The notes under the pieces were generated by a model. The model saw only the letters and a list, made by a program, of their open reading frames with translations, had not been told where the DNA came from and searched no databases. From CAZUAQ01 sp964618455 (GTDB lineage: Bacteria; Planctomycetota; Phycisphaerae; UBA1845; PWPN01): a stretch of 54,060 nt of DNA. The translations under genes were made by a program, and so were the position numbers. Within the stretch, counting starts at the first letter, position 1. The number at the start of each line of letters is the position of its first letter. Shown in pieces: positions 52,049 through 54,060 of the stretch. The DNA lies in NCBI GenBank assembly GCA_964618455.1, contig CAZUAQ010000040.1:1-54060 (forward strand), given 5' to 3'.

Positions 52049-52122
52049 GGGCGATTAGCTCAGTTGGCTAGAGCGCCTGCTCGACATGCAGGAGGTCACA
52101 GGTTCGAGTCCTGTATCGCCCA
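52049..52122 (+). tRNA. tRNA-Val (anticodon GAC)
   Basis: 74 bases fold as a normal cloverleaf: acceptor GGGCGAT/ATCGCCC, D-arm GCTC/GAGC, anticodon stem CCTGC/GCAGG with loop TCGACAT (anticodon GAC at 52083-52085), variable AGGTC, and T-arm ACAGG-TTCGAGT-CCTGT. The discriminator base is A and CCA is not encoded. The position before the anticodon (33) is C instead of the near-universal U. An RHS fragment begins directly downstream. Confidence 0.9.
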
Positions 52123-52217
52123 TGCCATAAATCTTGCTGAATGAATGACTTAGCATATCTTTCTGCGTCTGAAAGTGCGGCTTGGAAGTCCAGAGACGTT
52201 GGTAGTTTAGTCGCACA

Positions 52218-52326
52218 CATGGTCCGTTCCGCTACGGGCCGATGGGGCGTTTGATCTCGCACGACGATAACACGCTCACCGAGCATTACTCCTACGACGG
52301 CGCGCGGCGCATGCTGCAGATCGACG
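52218..52326 (+). pseudogene. RHS repeat remnant, broken frame
   Basis: In the frame of 52242 the DNA encodes GRLISHDDNTLTEHYSYDG, a YD-repeat segment typical of RHS proteins, then shifts frame at about 52326, where VAEYVYGPDYVDE continues. About 25 or so residues expected between the two are missing, so this 5' piece is a deleted, frame-shifted remnant of a longer RHS gene. Confidence 0.65.
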
Positions 52327-53550
52327 GTGGCCGAATACGTCTACGGCCCCGACTACGTCGACGAGTTCATTCTGCAGACGCGGAAGCTGACCGGTGGCGG
52401 CTTCCAGACCATGTACATGCTGCAGGATGCCAATTACAACGTCGTCGCGCTGACGAACGATACCGGCGGCGTCCTCGAGCAGTATGCCTGGGAGCCTTAC
52501 GGCACGCGGGCCGCCATCGACACGATAGGCACCCCCGCCCCCGACAACCGCGTCGGCCACCAGGGCCTCTTCTACTACAGCTTCGGCATCGACGGCCTCT
52601 ACTACAACCGCAACCGTTGGTACAGCCCGACGCTGGGGCGATTTACGACAAAAGATCCGAATGAAGCCGGCCAGCTTGTCGTCGGCGCCCTGGCTATGAA
52701 CGGCGGGGCAATGGATGCGTTGCTGAACGGCTTCGGGGCCGGCGGGCACTACCGCGATGGCATGAATCTGTATGCCTATCTGGGCAGTAACCCGCTGGGT
52801 GTCGACCCATTGGGATTGTATGACCCGTTTGAGGCGGCCGATGAGATAATATACGCCCTGACCGGTGGTCGTGCCGCAGCAGCCCATCATGCTTTTGCGC
52901 AGATCGGGAGACTGGCTCAGAAAACAGCGACTTTCGCCATCCAGGCTACGCTCTCGGCCATCTTCCCGCCCTACGGCTTGTACCTCTCCGTCCAGGGTGC
53001 GGCCACCGCCATGGAAGACATGATGTTCAATGGCGTCACCGCTGAGAACTCCGCGATGCTCGGCTTGAGCATCCTGGGTGGACGTGCGTCGTTCGGGCCC
53101 GCTGTGAATCAGTTGCAGGGAATGGCTGCGGGAATTGGCAGGGGCTATAGGGCTGTCGGCCGCCGATATGCGCAAATGGGCATGTCCAAATCGGGATTCA
53201 ATGCGGGTGATGGCGCGACGAACGTCCGGAATCCGCTAGTAAAGCTAAAATCGTTTAGTATAAGAGACTGGACTGGCTACCCGACGGGCGTGCCCAAGCC
53301 GAGCGGGCCGTTTGTCTTGCTGGAGGGAGCGGAGTATCAGGCCGCGCGGAGATTAGCCAACAATGCGAATAGGTCCCTCCACAGACAACACCCGGAATGG
53401 GGTAGCAATCCCATTCACGAAATTCACCCAGTCAAGTTCGGAGGGAGTCCGACCGATCCCGCGAATAAGATAGTGCTGGACCCTAGCGTTCATCATAAGG
53501 TTAGCGCCTTCTGGAAGAGACTCCAGACTGAATTAGAAAAAGGTGGGTAG
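52327..53550 (+). CDS. Orphan RHS C-terminal tip with HNH-like toxin domain
   Basis: 407 residues from a possible GTG at 52327. Residues 1-160 are the RHS core end: VAEYVYGPDYVDEFI, NRWYSPTLGRFTTKDP and the hallmark NPLGVDPLGL. The rest is a variable tip: a hydrophobic region (about 200-260), then a C-terminal domain with NPIHEIHPVKFGG, NKIVLDPSVHHK, consistent with an HNH nuclease toxin (His364, His367, Asn380, His389, His390). The large RHS beta-cocoon, signal and N-terminal targeting part are missing, so the protein is a displaced tip rather than a full effector. The SUKH immunity gene starts 3 bases later. Confidence 0.8.
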   Translation: MAEYVYGPDYVDEFILQTRKLTGGGFQTMYMLQDANYNVVALTNDTGGVLEQYAWEPYGTRAAIDTIGTPAPDNRVGHQGLFYYSFGIDGLYYNRNRWYSPTLGRFTTKDPNEAGQLVVGALAMNGGAMDALLNGFGAGGHYRDGMNLYAYLGSNPLGVDPLGLYDPFEAADEIIYALTGGRAAAAHHAFAQIGRLAQKTATFAIQATLSAIFPPYGLYLSVQGAATAMEDMMFNGVTAENSAMLGLSILGGRASFGPAVNQLQGMAAGIGRGYRAVGRRYAQMGMSKSGFNAGDGATNVRNPLVKLKSFSIRDWTGYPTGVPKPSGPFVLLEGAEYQAARRLANNANRSLHRQHPEWGSNPIHEIHPVKFGGSPTDPANKIVLDPSVHHKVSAFWKRLQTELEKGG

Positions 53551-53552
53551 TT

Positions 53553-54008
53553 ATGGGTTTGAGGATTGAGGAGCTAACGCGCTGCCTGACGGGAGTCAGG
53601 AATCCGGGTGCATCCGAGGCCATGATCAGGGAGTTCTCTGAGACATTGGGCGTGAAACTGCCTGATGATTATCTAGACTTTTTGAGGATGGCTGACGGCG
53701 CCGCGGGGCCGATCGGAAAAGAAGGCTACTTGGCGTTGTATTCGATTGACCGGGTGCTCGAATGCAATAGGACTTACAGTGAATGGGTGCCTTGGCTGGT
53801 CTTCTTCGGAACAAGTGGGAGTCTCAGCGGGTATGGTTTTGACACACGAACAGGCCCGATGCGAGTGCTTGAGGTTGATTGGATCGGCCTTGACTCGGAT
53901 CCCATGTATTTCTGCGGCGCCAACTTCGTGGAATTCCTGGAGAATCTCGCGAACGATGTTGAGCCGATTGAGATAGATCCTGACCAGTTTCCACTGCCTG
54001 GCGCTTAA
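53553..54008 (+). CDS. SMI1/KNR4 (SUKH) family immunity protein
   Basis: 151 residues. GVKLPDDYLDFLRMADGAAG is the SUKH-1 N-terminal motif, and the length and later acidic strand segments fit the family. It begins 2 bases after the toxin-tip stop, with AGGTGGG in the toxin's last codons, so the two are translationally linked. It should bind and neutralise the adjacent HNH toxin in the cytosol. Lower GC than the upstream RHS core supports joint transfer of toxin and immunity. Confidence 0.9.
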   Translation: MGLRIEELTRCLTGVRNPGASEAMIREFSETLGVKLPDDYLDFLRMADGAAGPIGKEGYLALYSIDRVLECNRTYSEWVPWLVFFGTSGSLSGYGFDTRTGPMRVLEVDWIGLDSDPMYFCGANFVEFLENLANDVEPIEIDPDQFPLPGA

Positions 54009-54060
54009 GAACGCGTGTGAGAAGCATGGTTATCCCTCTTTCAATCGATGGAGCATCAGG

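Noticed and set aside
1..54060. CRISPR arrays, rRNA genes, insertion sequences, transposases
   Set aside because: None seen on reading; no regularly spaced repeats and no transposase motifs.

Overview
The window is GC-rich, densely packed bacterial DNA. It carries dockerin-like secreted proteins, PEP-CTERM proteins, FG-GAP/BNR-type and PPC-like exoproteins, a CrtI-Blh-rhodopsin module, and a sugar cluster combining Gfo/Idh/MocA, SSS symporter and PIG-L genes. Together these suggest a planctomycete (Phycisphaerae-like) or a close relative. This is inference from gene content; there is no rRNA or other phylogenetic marker in the window.

Layout. 1-5.3 kb: a secreted Asp-box protein, a His-rich cupin lipoprotein, a sulfotransferase and a zinc-ribbon metallopeptidase. 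5.3-8.4 kb (minus): a DevC/MacB-like permease and an ATPase fused in frame to a HlyD-type adaptor. 8.5-13.1 kb: a ferredoxin, an SDR oxidoreductase, a HAD hydrolase and a large secreted protein ending in half a dockerin. 13.1-18.0 kb (minus): a sugar-catabolism operon (zinc alcohol dehydrogenase, PIG-L deacetylase, sodium symporter, Gfo/Idh/MocA oxidoreductase). 18.2-19.8 kb: tandem PEP-CTERM-like paralogs with a terminator. 19.9-24.0 kb (minus): an outer-membrane porin with a lipoprotein, and a nuclease-less UvrC-like protein with another lipoprotein. 24.2-25.8 kb: pyrR-pyrB. 26.1-29.2 kb: a single-chain MmeI-like restriction-modification enzyme with a compositionally foreign centre, followed by REP-like repeats. 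29.5-32.2 kb: a 2-hydroxyacid dehydrogenase, two unknown genes and a PfpI/DJ-1 protein.

32.3-37.9 kb is the most striking block. A proton-pump-type rhodopsin with an Exiguobacterium-like Asp-Thr-Lys motif is followed by the retinal-forming enzyme Blh and the carotene desaturase CrtI. Divergent from it are a CarH-like regulator that keeps the Wx9EH cap motif but has lost both histidines that bind cobalamin, and a downstream eight-helix membrane protein. The layout suggests one light-related module: CrtI makes carotenoid, Blh cleaves it to retinal, the rhodopsin uses retinal, and the divergent regulator probably controls the promoter region between them.

38.7-50.7 kb encodes very large exported proteins: a 1094-residue beta-repeat protein, a 1078-residue TPR/HEAT-like protein, a PEP-CTERM protein, and a 1222-residue PQQ-dehydrogenase-like/dockerin/dihaem cytochrome fusion. 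51.0-54.0 kb: NAD kinase, a tRNA-Val, and directly beside the tRNA a displaced RHS C-terminal toxin tip (HNH-like) with its SUKH immunity gene.
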